64,000 bases of DNA from Bacillus sp. FJAT-29937 (GTDB taxonomy: Bacteria > Bacillota > Bacilli > Bacillales > Cytobacillaceae). The notes beneath the pieces are model-generated. The model had not been told where the DNA came from, did no database searches, and worked only from the letters and a program-made list of their open reading frames with translations. Within the stretch, counting starts at the first letter, position 1. The number at the start of each line of letters is the position of its first letter. The stretch spans positions 140,878-204,877 of the forward strand of contig NZ_LMAS01000006.1 in assembly GCF_001509555.1 (NCBI RefSeq), in the 5' to 3' direction. Of the stretch, positions 44,351 to 52,720 are shown piece after piece. The translations under genes were made by a program, and so were the position numbers.

Positions 44351-45379
44351 CTAAATCCTGCGGTATTTTCTTAATGCAGCCACATTAAGAGTCATAAATA
44401 GAAGGGAAAATCCCGCTAATATAAGCAAGTCCTGATAGATCATATCCCAGCCAAAGCCTCTGATCATCACATTTCTCAGCGCTTCATTCGCATAATAAAG
44501 AGGGGTCAATGGACCAATCCAGCTAAGCCACTTCGAAATGGTGTCAGGGTTAAATAAACCGGAAAAGAACAGCTGCGGAACAATCACAAGCGGAATAAAT
44601 TGAATCATTTGCAGCTCATTATTGGCAAAGGATGATAGTAAAGTTCCCAATGTCAGGGCTGTTAGGGAAACGAGCAACGTAATGAGCAGAACATAGACGA
44701 AGGCGCCCTCCATCATCATGCCGAGTACATAGATGGAATACCAAGCAATGATCGTTGCTTGAATCACTGTAAATATACCGAAGCCGAAAACATAGCCAGC
44801 AACAATTTCCCATTTCCTAAGCGGACTTGATAATAGCCTTTCCAGTGTTCCTGTCGTTCTTTCACGCAAAAAGGAGACACCGGCAATAAGGAACACAAAG
44901 AAGAATACGAAATATCCTAAGAGAATCGGACCGTAGTAATCAAATTGCCCCATTTCACTAGAACCATATAAATAATGCATCTCAGCCGCCTTTTGTGGTC
45001 CGCCTTGCTGTAATGGCTCTAGTGCATCCTGCAGCCACTTCAATACAGAGCCGTTTGCACCCGGGTCACTTCCTTCAAGGAATACAGCAGGCTGCTGATT
45101 ATCAAATAGGATATATCCATCCAATTTTTTATCTGCTAAGTCCTTCTCAGCTTCTTTAATTGAATCATATTGTGTAACCTCAGCATGATCTAAATCTAGC
45201 TGATCTGTTATTAGCTCAGGCACATCTACTAAACCAATTTTCGGCTCATAATCAGTTCCATTAAAAACTAAATAAAGCATCGAAAGGACAAGAATGGGGG
45301 CAAAAATTAATAGAGCCATTGTCCGTTTATCACGGATGATTTGGCGTAGAATTCGAATCACTAATGCGGTAACTCTCAT
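44351..45379 (-). CDS. ABC-2 type exporter permease
   Basis: A 342-residue membrane protein of the ABC-2 (DrrB/YhgE-like) family. One helix (about 20-40) precedes a large outer domain to about residue 165, then five helices follow. The conserved FLRERTTGTLERLLSSPLRK motif near 190 and PLTPLYYANEALRNVMI near 290 are present. The start overlaps the ATPase stop by 4 bp. With the ATPase it forms a drug- or lipid-type exporter controlled by the TetR gene. Substrate is unknown. Confidence 0.88.
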   Translation of the reverse strand: MRVTALVIRILRQIIRDKRTMALLIFAPILVLSMLYLVFNGTDYEPKIGLVDVPELITDQLDLDHAEVTQYDSIKEAEKDLADKKLDGYILFDNQQPAVFLEGSDPGANGSVLKWLQDALEPLQQGGPQKAAEMHYLYGSSEMGQFDYYGPILLGYFVFFFVFLIAGVSFLRERTTGTLERLLSSPLRKWEIVAGYVFGFGIFTVIQATIIAWYSIYVLGMMMEGAFVYVLLITLLVSLTALTLGTLLSSFANNELQMIQFIPLVIVPQLFFSGLFNPDTISKWLSWIGPLTPLYYANEALRNVMIRGFGWDMIYQDLLILAGFSLLFMTLNVAALRKYRRI

Positions 45380-46101
45380 CCTTCAGCACCTCCATACACT
45401 AGGAAAGCTCCTTCGATATTATGTGAATTCGTTTTTTCCTTCAATTCGTCAGGCGTGCCAACCGCAATGAGCTTTCCATCTCGGATCATGCCGAGCCGGT
45501 CACATTTCTCCGCCTCATCCATCACATGGGTTGTGACAATAATTGTTGTGCCCTCATCCTTTAACTTATAAAAAGCTTCCCAAATGCTCTTTCTTAAAAC
45601 TGGATCAATGCCGACTGTCGGTTCGTCAAGAATAAGCAGCTTCGGCTGGTGTAATAGGGAAATAGCCAGCGAGAGGCGGCGTTTCATTCCGCCAGAGTAG
45701 GCGGAAACAAGCTTATTGACATGTTCAGATAGGGAGACGGTTTCCATGACTTCATGCATCCGCTGCTTTCGCTTTTCCCCTTTTAAACCGTAAAGGGCTG
45801 CGAAGAATTCAAGGTTTTCCTTGGCAGAAAGCTCTCCATATAGGGCATCCGATTGGGCCATATACCCAATTTTTTCAATGAGGTTGAGATTAGGCATTTT
45901 TTCTTGAAAAATAAAATTCTCTCCCTTAGTTGGCAGGTCAAGTCCGACCAGCTGTTTAACTAATGTTGTTTTTCCAGCGCCAGAAGGGCCAAGAAGGCCG
46001 AAAATCTCTCCCGAAGCAATCTCTAAGCTGATATTTTTCAGTACTTCGTGTTTACCAAAAGCTTTAGACACATGGCGAACTGAAACAATATTATTTTCCA
46101 C
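45376..46101 (-). CDS. ABC exporter ATP-binding protein
   Basis: A 241-residue ATPase with Walker A GPSGAGKTTLVKQL near residue 38, signature YSGGMKRRLSLAISLL near 130 and Walker B LLILDEPTVGIDPVLR. It belongs to the CcmA/DrrA-like drug exporter ATPases. GTG 46101 is chosen because AGAGAGGTG lies 8 bp upstream. A longer frame to 46185 would translate through promoter and operators and is rejected. It is the first gene of the tetR-controlled operon. Confidence 0.88.
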   Translation of the reverse strand: MENNIVSVRHVSKAFGKHEVLKNISLEIASGEIFGLLGPSGAGKTTLVKQLVGLDLPTKGENFIFQEKMPNLNLIEKIGYMAQSDALYGELSAKENLEFFAALYGLKGEKRKQRMHEVMETVSLSEHVNKLVSAYSGGMKRRLSLAISLLHQPKLLILDEPTVGIDPVLRKSIWEAFYKLKDEGTTIIVTTHVMDEAEKCDRLGMIRDGKLIAVGTPDELKEKTNSHNIEGAFLVYGGAEG

Positions 46102-46125
46102 TGTCGACACCTCTCTTTTAATAAG

Positions 46126-46139
46126 TGAGTAATCACTCA
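46126..46139. promoter_or_regulatory. TetR operator, downstream copy
   Basis: TGAGTAATCACTCA, identical to the second copy at 46175 (19 matching bases in context). It lies just after the -10 box of the ABC operon, in position to block transcription. Confidence 0.75.
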
Positions 46140-46144
46140 TTATT

Positions 46145-46173
46145 AGTGTATGAAAAATACCGGAATTTGTAAA
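46145..46173 (-). promoter_or_regulatory. SigA promoter of the ABC-tetR operon
   Basis: On the minus strand TTTACA (46173-46168) and TACACT (46150-46145) are 17 bp apart. The promoter is bracketed by two TetR operators. Confidence 0.65.
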
Positions 46174-46174
46174 G

Positions 46175-46188
46175 TGAGTAATCACTCA
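46175..46188. promoter_or_regulatory. TetR operator, upstream copy
   Basis: TGAGTAATCACTCA, an inverted repeat with TGAGT/ACTCA arms, adjoining the -35 box. The two copies are 49 bp apart. Confidence 0.75.
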
Positions 46189-46231
46189 TTCCTTGTATTT
46201 TTTTAAGTATGTTTCTATCTACTAAACAGAA

Positions 46232-46294
46232 GAGGCACATTTTCTGAGTCCACCACACCCGTAAAATTATTTTTCTGTCCATGAACGGTGCCTC
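46232..46294. repeat. Short element with GAGGCAC/GTGCCTC inverted ends, copy 2
   Basis: A 63-bp stretch bounded by perfect 7-bp inverted ends, with TGTCCA inside. Its GGTGCCTCGCAC end (to 46298) is the reverse complement of the sequence at 41761. It carries no reading frame. Confidence 0.4.
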
Positions 46295-46324
46295 GCACTG
46301 ATTTATCTCATATAGAGGAGCCCC

Positions 46325-46410
46325 TCAAATCCTTTGGTCAGTTTTAAAGGACACGAAATAGTGGGGTAATTCAAAAGATGTCCTATAAGCTGGTTTTAAA
46401 GGACACTCAA
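46325..46410. repeat. Two-unit 52-bp repeat G
   Basis: GTTTTAAAGGACAC occurs at 46341 and 46393, exactly 52 bp apart. Each copy is preceded by a TCCT block that can pair with AGGA. It lies between the divergent ABC operon and the Crp/Fnr gene. Confidence 0.6.
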
Positions 46411-46476
46411 TCGATACTTCAAATTTATTTATTGTAAAGTTTAAATCTTAATTAAATATTGAAAATGCATATTAGA

Positions 46477-46494
46477 GTGTGAAATTAATCACAC
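46477..46494 (+). promoter_or_regulatory. Crp/Fnr-type operator
   Basis: GTGTGA-AATTAA-TCACAC fits TGTGA-N6-TCACA, the box of Crp/Fnr regulators. It lies 60 bp upstream of the Crp/Fnr gene, so autoregulation is likely. Confidence 0.75.
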
Positions 46495-46554
46495 TTAGCA
46501 ATGAGTATTATAGATAGAATGTTAAGTAGAGTGACATGGAGGAGGTGTTTCGGT

Positions 46555-47271
46555 ATGAGCAGTTCAATGCGTCAGTCTGATATTGAACATTTTTTAGAAA
46601 AAATTGAGATATTTAAAGATCTCCCAAAAGAATCTTACCAGCTACTTCATAAAAGAATTAGTAAAAAGCCTTATAAAAAAGGGGAAAAAGTGATTTCCGA
46701 ATATGATAAGGCAGAAGGAATATTCTTTGTTCATTCAGGCATTGTCAAATTAACAAAGCAGGATGACCAAGGGAATGAGATGATCACTTGTATAAAGAAG
46801 AAGGGGGAGGTCTTCGCTGAGGCATGCTTATTTAATGAAGAGGGAACTTGCTATCCAGCAACCGCGACCATGATTCAGGACGGAGAAGTGTATTTTTTGA
46901 AAACAGAAGACTTGGAGCAAGAGTTTCTAGTTTCCCCGGAATTGGCGGTTCAGATGATTCGCTATATGAGTGTGCAGCTGCGTGATTTTACTTCGATTCT
47001 ACGGGATGTTGCTTTACTGGATGTGTATATGAAAACGATTAGGGCATTAGAACGTTTAGCTGAAAAGTTTGGTGCCAATCATTGTAACCGAATGCATATC
47101 GAGCTTCCGATAACCGTACAAGAATTTTCAACCTTAGTTGGAACAACGAGAGAAAGTGTCAGCCGGGTATTTTCTAAACTCAAAAAGGATGGGCTTCTCG
47201 AAATTAGCGGGAAAAACATAATAATTACGGATTGGTGCCGCTTTTGCTCCCTTTTCCATCATAAGCTCTAA
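46555..47271 (+). CDS. Crp/Fnr-family regulator with C-terminal CxxC
   Basis: A 238-residue regulator. A cyclic-nucleotide-like sensor domain (about 15-125) is followed by the dimer helix and an HTH_Crp domain with STLVGTTRESVSRVFSKLKK near 200. The C-terminus WCRFCSLFHHKL has Cys228, Cys231 and His236. B. subtilis Fnr, also 238 residues as I recall, holds its [4Fe-4S] cluster with Cys227, Cys230, Cys235 and an Asp. The same spacing occurs here with His in place of the third Cys, so oxygen or redox sensing is possible (inference). ATG 46555 follows GGAGGAGGTG. It could also be a cluster-free Crp relative. Confidence 0.82.
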   Translation: MSSSMRQSDIEHFLEKIEIFKDLPKESYQLLHKRISKKPYKKGEKVISEYDKAEGIFFVHSGIVKLTKQDDQGNEMITCIKKKGEVFAEACLFNEEGTCYPATATMIQDGEVYFLKTEDLEQEFLVSPELAVQMIRYMSVQLRDFTSILRDVALLDVYMKTIRALERLAEKFGANHCNRMHIELPITVQEFSTLVGTTRESVSRVFSKLKKDGLLEISGKNIIITDWCRFCSLFHHKL

Positions 47272-47334
47272 TAGTTAATTCTAATAGAGTTATGTATAAT
47301 AAAGGTACTTAAAAGGTGCAGAGGTGCTTTATCT

Positions 47335-47781
47335 ATGGCAGATTTCCGTTCTAGTGTAATTATTCATAAGCCGGTTTCAGAAGTCTTTCATTACATGGCT
47401 AGCATGGAGAATGTTCCAGAACTCATGCCCAATGTCGTGAAAATGGAAAAACTCACAGAAGGACCGATTGGCAAAGGAACAAAGTTTAAGGAAAGCCGGT
47501 CCGTTCGAGGAAATACCGTTAATGCAGAAATTGAGCTTATTGAATATAAACAAGATCAAACCTTCGCAACGAGGGGCAATTCCAATGGCTTGATTACCGA
47601 GTATGTCTATGCCTTTCATGAGATTGAGGAAGGAACCCAGGTGGAGCTTGATGCCTTTGTAAAGACGAGCGGACTTAGGATGAAATTAACAAAGGGATTC
47701 ATTGTTAAAATGATCAAAAGGGAAGACGGATTTCAGCTTGAGTATTTGAAGGAAATGCTTGAAGGCGGAAAAAGCGAGTAA
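47335..47781 (+). CDS. SRPBCC-family protein
   Basis: A 148-residue START/Bet v1-like protein with a helix-grip fold, likely binding a hydrophobic ligand. The opening SSVIIHKPVSEVFHYMASME and the middle VNAEIELIEYKQDQTFATRG are typical of polyketide cyclase/dehydrase-like Bacillus proteins. It is 63 bp after the Crp/Fnr gene, in the same direction, with its own GAGGTGC site. No enzymatic residue can be named. Confidence 0.75.
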   Translation: MADFRSSVIIHKPVSEVFHYMASMENVPELMPNVVKMEKLTEGPIGKGTKFKESRSVRGNTVNAEIELIEYKQDQTFATRGNSNGLITEYVYAFHEIEEGTQVELDAFVKTSGLRMKLTKGFIVKMIKREDGFQLEYLKEMLEGGKSE

Positions 47782-47785
47782 TAGC

Positions 47786-47832
47786 AAAAAAGGCAGTTTT
47801 TCTCAGTGATGCGAGGAAAACTGCTTTTTTTG
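47786..47832. terminator. Bidirectional terminator
   Basis: AAAAAAGGCAGTTTTTC pairs with GAAAACTGCTTTTTT. It separates the SRPBCC and bshB2 genes. Confidence 0.75.
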
Positions 47833-47843
47833 CATGATTGGCC

Positions 47844-48509
47844 CTAGAACTTGTAGGTCCAAAAACGCTCGTTATGAAATCGGGCTACATACTCAGGGTC
47901 TTGGTTCTCCAGGTTTATCGCCATTTGGCTCACGACCAGCTGGGTTTGTGATACATGTGCTTTAATGGTGGCGAGCTTTTTATCAACAAAGGCGGATACA
48001 TCATTGACGACATCAGCCTGGCCGATTTCCTCCTCACAATTATGGGAAAAGGCCACACAATGAACCTTTGGACGTTCTTCAGCAGGCATTTCTCTAACTG
48101 CCCGAATAACGGCTGCCCCTGTAGCATCATGGTCCGGATGAACGGCATAGCCTGGATAGAATGTGATGATTAAGGAAGGGTTCACATCTTTAATAATGGA
48201 GGCCATATGGGCAGCGACAACTTCCTCATTTTCAAATTCGATTGTTTTATCTCGATAGCCAAGCATTCTTAAATCCGTGATCCCTAGAATATTCGCAGCA
48301 TCCTGTAATTCTTTTTTCCGAATCTGCGGCAAGGATTCTCTTGTGGCGAAAGGAGGATTTCCCATATTTCGGCCCATTTCTCCCAAGGTCAGGCAGGCAT
48401 AAGTGACAGGAGTACCGCTATCGATATGGAGGGAAATCGTTCCAGATACACCAAATGCCTCATCATCTGGATGGGGGAATACGACTAGAACATGTCTTTC
48501 TTTTTCCAT
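47844..48509 (-). CDS. bshB2: Bacillithiol biosynthesis deacetylase BshB2
   Basis: A 221-residue zinc-dependent LmbE/PIG-L deacetylase (YojG). It removes the acetyl group of GlcNAc-malate in bacillithiol synthesis, and may act on bacillithiol conjugates. The metal motif is PHPDDEAFG near residue 12, and the third ligand is in YAVHPDHDATG near 120. It is paired with yojF upstream on the same strand, as in B. subtilis. The gap of about 160 bp allows separate initiation. The main BshB1 should be elsewhere. Confidence 0.92.
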   Translation of the reverse strand: MEKERHVLVVFPHPDDEAFGVSGTISLHIDSGTPVTYACLTLGEMGRNMGNPPFATRESLPQIRKKELQDAANILGITDLRMLGYRDKTIEFENEEVVAAHMASIIKDVNPSLIITFYPGYAVHPDHDATGAAVIRAVREMPAEERPKVHCVAFSHNCEEEIGQADVVNDVSAFVDKKLATIKAHVSQTQLVVSQMAINLENQDPEYVARFHNERFWTYKF

Positions 48510-48670
48510 TGTGTTGTCTCCTTTCTATCTGTTTTTTCTTTTTAAAAACTAAATTGTTGTTGGATTTAGCAGAACTTGTCCTTGATGTACGAAGTAATCA
48601 CCAGCGCAGAGAAATGAAGCCAACGACATTTACATTCTAGGTTGGAAGCAGATGCTCATGAATGTTCAAC

Positions 48671-49015
48671 TTAAAAAGGTGATTCGCCAATTTGCAGCGC
48701 CACTGCGAGCTTGCCTTCAAAGTCATGTCCAGCTAGAAGGAGACGCCCCTTTTCATCGATTTCAAAATGGGTAATTCCCTCAGCATACACCCAGCCAAAA
48801 CTCATTTTGAGCCCAACTCGATAAGGTCCTTTTCCTACCACTTTCCCATGCTCATATTGCAGGTGAGCATTTCGAATATAGGCCCCCGAAGAGAAAAAAG
48901 ACTTATCGAAATGGGAAGCATAGGCCCCGTTCGTTGTTTCCAAATGAATATATACATCTTTTTGTGCAAAGCGGTCTATTTCCTTTTGCACCTGCTCAGG
49001 TTTAACAGCTTCCAT
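48671..49015 (-). CDS. yojF: YojF family protein (DUF1806)
   Basis: A 114-residue conserved Bacillus protein of unknown activity, associated with bshB2. The sequence starts MEAVKPEQVQKEIDRFAQKD and includes YRVGLKMSFGWVYAEGITHF. ATG 49015 follows AAAGGAGG; six extra codons are possible upstream. It is the first gene of the yojF-bshB2 pair. No catalytic motif is visible. Confidence 0.85.
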   Translation of the reverse strand: MEAVKPEQVQKEIDRFAQKDVYIHLETTNGAYASHFDKSFFSSGAYIRNAHLQYEHGKVVGKGPYRVGLKMSFGWVYAEGITHFEIDEKGRLLLAGHDFEGKLAVALQIGESPF

Positions 49016-49099
49016 AATGGGCCTCCTTTCCAATTTATATTATGGTTATTTAACAACATAGGTTTTGGTATTCATAGGGAGTATTTTGATGGTGAGTTT

Positions 49100-49500
49100 A
49101 TGCAAAACGGGTACTATGAAAAGTTCATAAGTCTCGTTTTGGTGTGTCTTCAACCAAAACCCACACTATGAAAGGTTCATAAGTCTCGTTATGGTGTTTC
49201 TTCAAACAAAACCCGCACTATGAAAGGTTTATAAGTCTCGTTATGGTGTTTCTTCAAACAAAACCCGCACTATGAAAGGTTTATAAGTCTCGTTATGGTG
49301 TGTCACCAAAACAAAACGCGCACTATGAAAGGTTCATGAGTCTCGTTATGGTGTGTCACCAATCAAAACAGGCACTATGAAAGGTTCATAAGTCTTGTTT
49401 TGGTGTGTCTTCAACCAAAACGCGCACTATGAAAGGTTCATGATCCTCATTTCGGTGTGTCACCAATCAAAACGGCAACTATGAAAGACTCATGAACCGC
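49100..49500. repeat. 52-bp tandem repeat array B
   Basis: CTATGAA occurs at 49114, 49166, 49218, 49270, 49323, 49375, 49427 and 49479. Seven intervals are 52, 52, 52, 53, 52, 52 and 52 bp. Units have CGTTTTGG ... CCAAAACG arms and TATGAA-AGG-TTCATA. The sequence is a relative of array A. It lies between yojF and pdxK. Confidence 0.95.
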
Positions 49501-49617
49501 GTAATTTAATTTTCCCCATTTATATTACTAAAAATAGGCACGAAATGCGAAATTAACGCTTTTAGGATGAAGATAAAGCTTGAACGAACCAAAGAATAGA
49601 GCCTTTTTGCAAAAAAA

Positions 49618-49637
49618 CAGAGCCAAAAAGGCCCTGT
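49618..49637 (-). terminator. Terminator of pdxK
   Basis: On the minus strand ACAGGGCC pairs with GGCTCTGT with one mismatch, followed by seven T residues. Confidence 0.7.
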
Positions 49638-49655
49638 AAAAATACAAAAAGAAAC

Positions 49656-50486
49656 TTATTCTGCTGCTTCTGAACGTCCAGCGCCAAATTGACGGTATGC
49701 TCCATGCATAACTGGCCCAACATATTGATTTAATTTAAAGCCATGGTTGATAGCTGCCGTAACGAAATCCTTTGCTGTTTCAACAGCTTCCACAACCGTT
49801 TTGCCTTTCGCAAGCTCAGCTGCAATGGCTGACGCGAATGTGCAGCCTGCCCCATGTGTATAGGTTGTATTGACCAACTCAGATTCCAGAAGCTTAAATT
49901 CTTTTCCATCATAGAAAAGATCAACCGCTGTAGGATGGTTTAGCTTGCTGCCGCCTTTGATCACTACATATTTTGCCCCAAGCTCATGAATTTTCACAGC
50001 AGCTTCCTTCATATCATCCACTGTTTTGATTGGTCCTGTTTTTGCCAGCTGCCATGCTTCAAAAAGATTAGGTGTGACAACTGTTGCGCGAGGGACAAGA
50101 ATGTTTCTTAACGCATCTGCTGTTTCAGGGTGAAGAACTTCATCTTCTCCTTTACAAACTAAAACTGGATCAATTACTACTTTATCTAGTTGATTCTCAT
50201 CAATTGTTTTTGCAGCAAGCTCTACGATCTCGACTGAACCAAGCATACCTGTTTTCATTGCGGCGATTCCTGTTGAAAGAATCGTTTCTAGCTGAGTCTC
50301 TAAAGTTTCGATTGCTATCGGAAACACGTTATGGTTCCAATTATTTTTCGGATCCATCGTTACGATTGTAGTAAGAGCCGTCATTCCATATACGCCAAGC
50401 TCCTGGAATGTTTTAAGGTCAGCCTGAATTCCGGCGCCTCCGCTTGTGTCTGAACCAGCAATTGTTAGAACTTTTTTCATTGTCAT
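49656..50486 (-). CDS. pdxK: Pyridoxine/pyridoxal kinase
   Basis: A 276-residue ribokinase-like enzyme that phosphorylates vitamin B6 vitamers. It has IAGSDTSGGAGIQADLKTFQ near the start, the CKGEDEVLHPETADAL segment, and the anion-hole motif THGAGCTFASAIAAEL near 208. It closely resembles B. subtilis PdxK (formerly ThiD) in the pattern MDPKNNWNHNVFPI. Hydroxymethylpyrimidine kinase activity is a related alternative. ATG 50486 follows GGGAGGAAGG. Gene order with ywdI-rsfA downstream supports this assignment. Confidence 0.88.
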   Translation of the reverse strand: MTMKKVLTIAGSDTSGGAGIQADLKTFQELGVYGMTALTTIVTMDPKNNWNHNVFPIAIETLETQLETILSTGIAAMKTGMLGSVEIVELAAKTIDENQLDKVVIDPVLVCKGEDEVLHPETADALRNILVPRATVVTPNLFEAWQLAKTGPIKTVDDMKEAAVKIHELGAKYVVIKGGSKLNHPTAVDLFYDGKEFKLLESELVNTTYTHGAGCTFASAIAAELAKGKTVVEAVETAKDFVTAAINHGFKLNQYVGPVMHGAYRQFGAGRSEAAE

Positions 50487-50634
50487 GTGATACCTTCCTC
50501 CCAAAATCCAGGTTTCGATTTAATTAATTTATCCATTTTTAATTATAGCAATAATTACTTATTAGCTGAAACTTTATTGTTATAGGCTTTTATTTCCAGT
50601 TCATTTTCTCTATTATAAGCTTAGGTGATGAATA

Positions 50635-51306
50635 ATGAGGAGAATTTTATATATAGAAGATGATTTGGAGATTGGCAGCTGGGTAAAAGGGGATTTAGAG
50701 CAAAGGGGATTTAAGGTTGAATGGTTAAAATCGGGTGATGGAGCTGAAAAAGTGGCATCAGAACATGACCTCGTTATATTAGATGTTATGCTGCCGGGAC
50801 TTGATGGCTTTACAATTGGCCAGCGGTTGAAAAAAGATTCGCCGGAGATGCCGATATTAATGCTTTCGGCCCGAACGGCAGTGGAAGATAAACTGCACGG
50901 CCTTCAATTTGCTGATGATTACTTGACAAAGCCTTTTCATCCCGATGAATTGGCCGCACGAATTGAAGTGCTGTTGCGTAGATCAGGCATTTCCATTTCG
51001 AATGGGGTTAGCTTTGGTCATCTTATCGTTAATCTTTCTGAAAATCGTATCGTTGATCAACGTTCAGGAGAGGAAATCATTCTGACAGGGAAGCAATACC
51101 AGATTTTCATGCACTTTTTGAGGCACCCGAACCAGATTTTAACGAAGGAACAAATCTATGAAGCGGTTTGGGGAGAACCTTATATCGAAGGGGATAAGAC
51201 GCTGATGGTTCATATCCGCTATCTCCGGGAAAAAATTGAAAAGATTCCAAGCTCGCCGGAAATCATTGAAACGATTAGAGGAATTGGCTACCGGGTGAAG
51301 CAATGA
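50635..51306 (+). CDS. OmpR-family response regulator
   Basis: A 223-residue regulator. The receiver domain has acidic EDD, phospho-Asp in VILDVMLPGLDG (near 51) and the switch Lys in DYLTKPFHP. The C-terminal winged helix includes LTGKQYQIFMHFLRHP and a late VHIRYLREKIE. Its stop overlaps the histidine-kinase start. It probably controls the ABC exporter that follows the kinase gene. Confidence 0.92.
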   Translation: MRRILYIEDDLEIGSWVKGDLEQRGFKVEWLKSGDGAEKVASEHDLVILDVMLPGLDGFTIGQRLKKDSPEMPILMLSARTAVEDKLHGLQFADDYLTKPFHPDELAARIEVLLRRSGISISNGVSFGHLIVNLSENRIVDQRSGEEIILTGKQYQIFMHFLRHPNQILTKEQIYEAVWGEPYIEGDKTLMVHIRYLREKIEKIPSSPEIIETIRGIGYRVKQ

Positions 51307-52673
51307 AACTAAAAAACTCGTTATTGAATCAATATTTATTAATTGTTTTATTTGCTATCATGATTTTGCCTAGCTCTTTTTTTATCATAACCATTGTATT
51401 CTATTCAAGTTTGCCAATGGAGGAGAAGCCGAATAAATATCAAAATGGCACTGATTTAGAGGCGATGTGGCATAAAGAAGCGCAAAGTCTGGCAGGGGCT
51501 ACTGATGTACAAATCAATGAGAAACTCCAGGAGATTCGAAAGGAGTATGATAAAGCATCATTGTTTTGGGTAGATGAATTAGGGAAGACAAGATTGAAGC
51601 TCCCTGAGGATTTATCTGTTTTGGACTCATGGTCGCCAACTGAAACAATCGATTTTATGAAGAAAAACCGCGGAGAGAAGGCTGATCCTTTTACTGTTGT
51701 AGCGTTAATTGGTGCGGATAAAAATGAAGGTTTTATGGTTATGCAGGTGCCTCGGTCTGCCATGATGCCAACGGGACGGCTTCTTCAAGATCGATATAGT
51801 TTCCTAATCATACTCGCTGTTGTTACGATACTTGCGATTTTTATTTTTATCTCATGGATTTTCTTTTACAAAATTAGAAAGCGCCTTTTAAGACTTCGGC
51901 AGGCGATGTCGAGCCCGGCTGAAAATGGGATTCCCGATCCAATCAGTGTAGAGAAAAAGGATGAAATTGGGCAGCTGGAAGGTTCGTTTAATGAAATGAT
52001 TCATCAGCTTGAAAGCAGCCGTCACCGTGAATTGGAGGAAGAAACCCTAAGAAGGCAGCTGATCGCCAATCTGTCTCATGATTTAAGAACCCCTCTTACT
52101 ACGATAAGGGGGCATGCTTACAGTCTAAAGAAGGAGACGTTAAGTGAACAGGGGAAGGAATCTCTTGATTTGATTGATAATAAGATTGGGTATTTAAGCC
52201 AATTAATAGAAAACCTTCTTTCCTATACATTGTTAACAGCAGGAAAATACCCTTATGATCCAAAGAGGGTGGATATCGTTCGCCTAGTAAAAACTTCTTT
52301 TGCCGCCTGGTATCCTGTTTTTGAACATCTTCAATTTGAGATGAGCATTGATCTCCCTGAGAGGACCTTTTATTGGGAAATCGATTCGCAATGGCTGGAG
52401 CGGGTGTTGGATAACTTTTATCAGAATGTCCATCGGCATGCGAAGGAAGGGAAGTATATTGGGGTCAGGGCTGATACAGAGCTGGAGCAGATCATGATTG
52501 AAGACCGCGGCTCGGGAATGAGCGGGGAGTCCGCGGGGAAGGGCGCCGGCATCGGGCTTTCCATCGTGTCGCTCATGTTGAAGGATATGGGTCTTGAATG
52601 GATTGCGGAAACAGGAGAAACTGGAACGATTATTCGAATACAACGGAAAAATGGCGGGGCTGACTTGAGTTAA
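51303..52673 (+). CDS. Membrane sensor histidine kinase
   Basis: A 456-residue kinase with TM1 at about 9-34, an outer domain of about 130 residues, TM2 at about 165-191, HAMP (about 192-245), and HisKA with ANLSHDLRTPLTTIRGHAYS (His near 259). HATPase_c is degenerate in places but has NFYQNVHRHA, EDRGSGM and GKGAGIGLSIVSLML. The outer domain is larger than in the intramembrane-sensing BceS type. It forms a pair with the overlapping regulator gene and lies upstream of an immunity-type ABC exporter, so sensing a cell-wall antibiotic is plausible. Confidence 0.9.
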   Translation: MKLKNSLLNQYLLIVLFAIMILPSSFFIITIVFYSSLPMEEKPNKYQNGTDLEAMWHKEAQSLAGATDVQINEKLQEIRKEYDKASLFWVDELGKTRLKLPEDLSVLDSWSPTETIDFMKKNRGEKADPFTVVALIGADKNEGFMVMQVPRSAMMPTGRLLQDRYSFLIILAVVTILAIFIFISWIFFYKIRKRLLRLRQAMSSPAENGIPDPISVEKKDEIGQLEGSFNEMIHQLESSRHRELEEETLRRQLIANLSHDLRTPLTTIRGHAYSLKKETLSEQGKESLDLIDNKIGYLSQLIENLLSYTLLTAGKYPYDPKRVDIVRLVKTSFAAWYPVFEHLQFEMSIDLPERTFYWEIDSQWLERVLDNFYQNVHRHAKEGKYIGVRADTELEQIMIEDRGSGMSGESAGKGAGIGLSIVSLMLKDMGLEWIAETGETGTIIRIQRKNGGADLS

Positions 52674-52686
52674 GTCAGCTTTTTTC
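52657..52686 (+). terminator. Terminator overlapping the kinase stop codon
   Basis: GCTGACTT pairs with AAGTCAGC around the stop region, followed by T6. It separates the two-component operon from the exporter operon. Confidence 0.75.
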
Positions 52687-52720
52687 TAATTGGCTGATAA
52701 AAATGGTCTGTCTGGGTGAA

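Noticed and set aside
46125..46185. N-terminal extension of the ABC ATPase
   Set aside because: The extra 28 codons cover the promoter and both TetR operators. GTG 46101 has a proper ribosome site.
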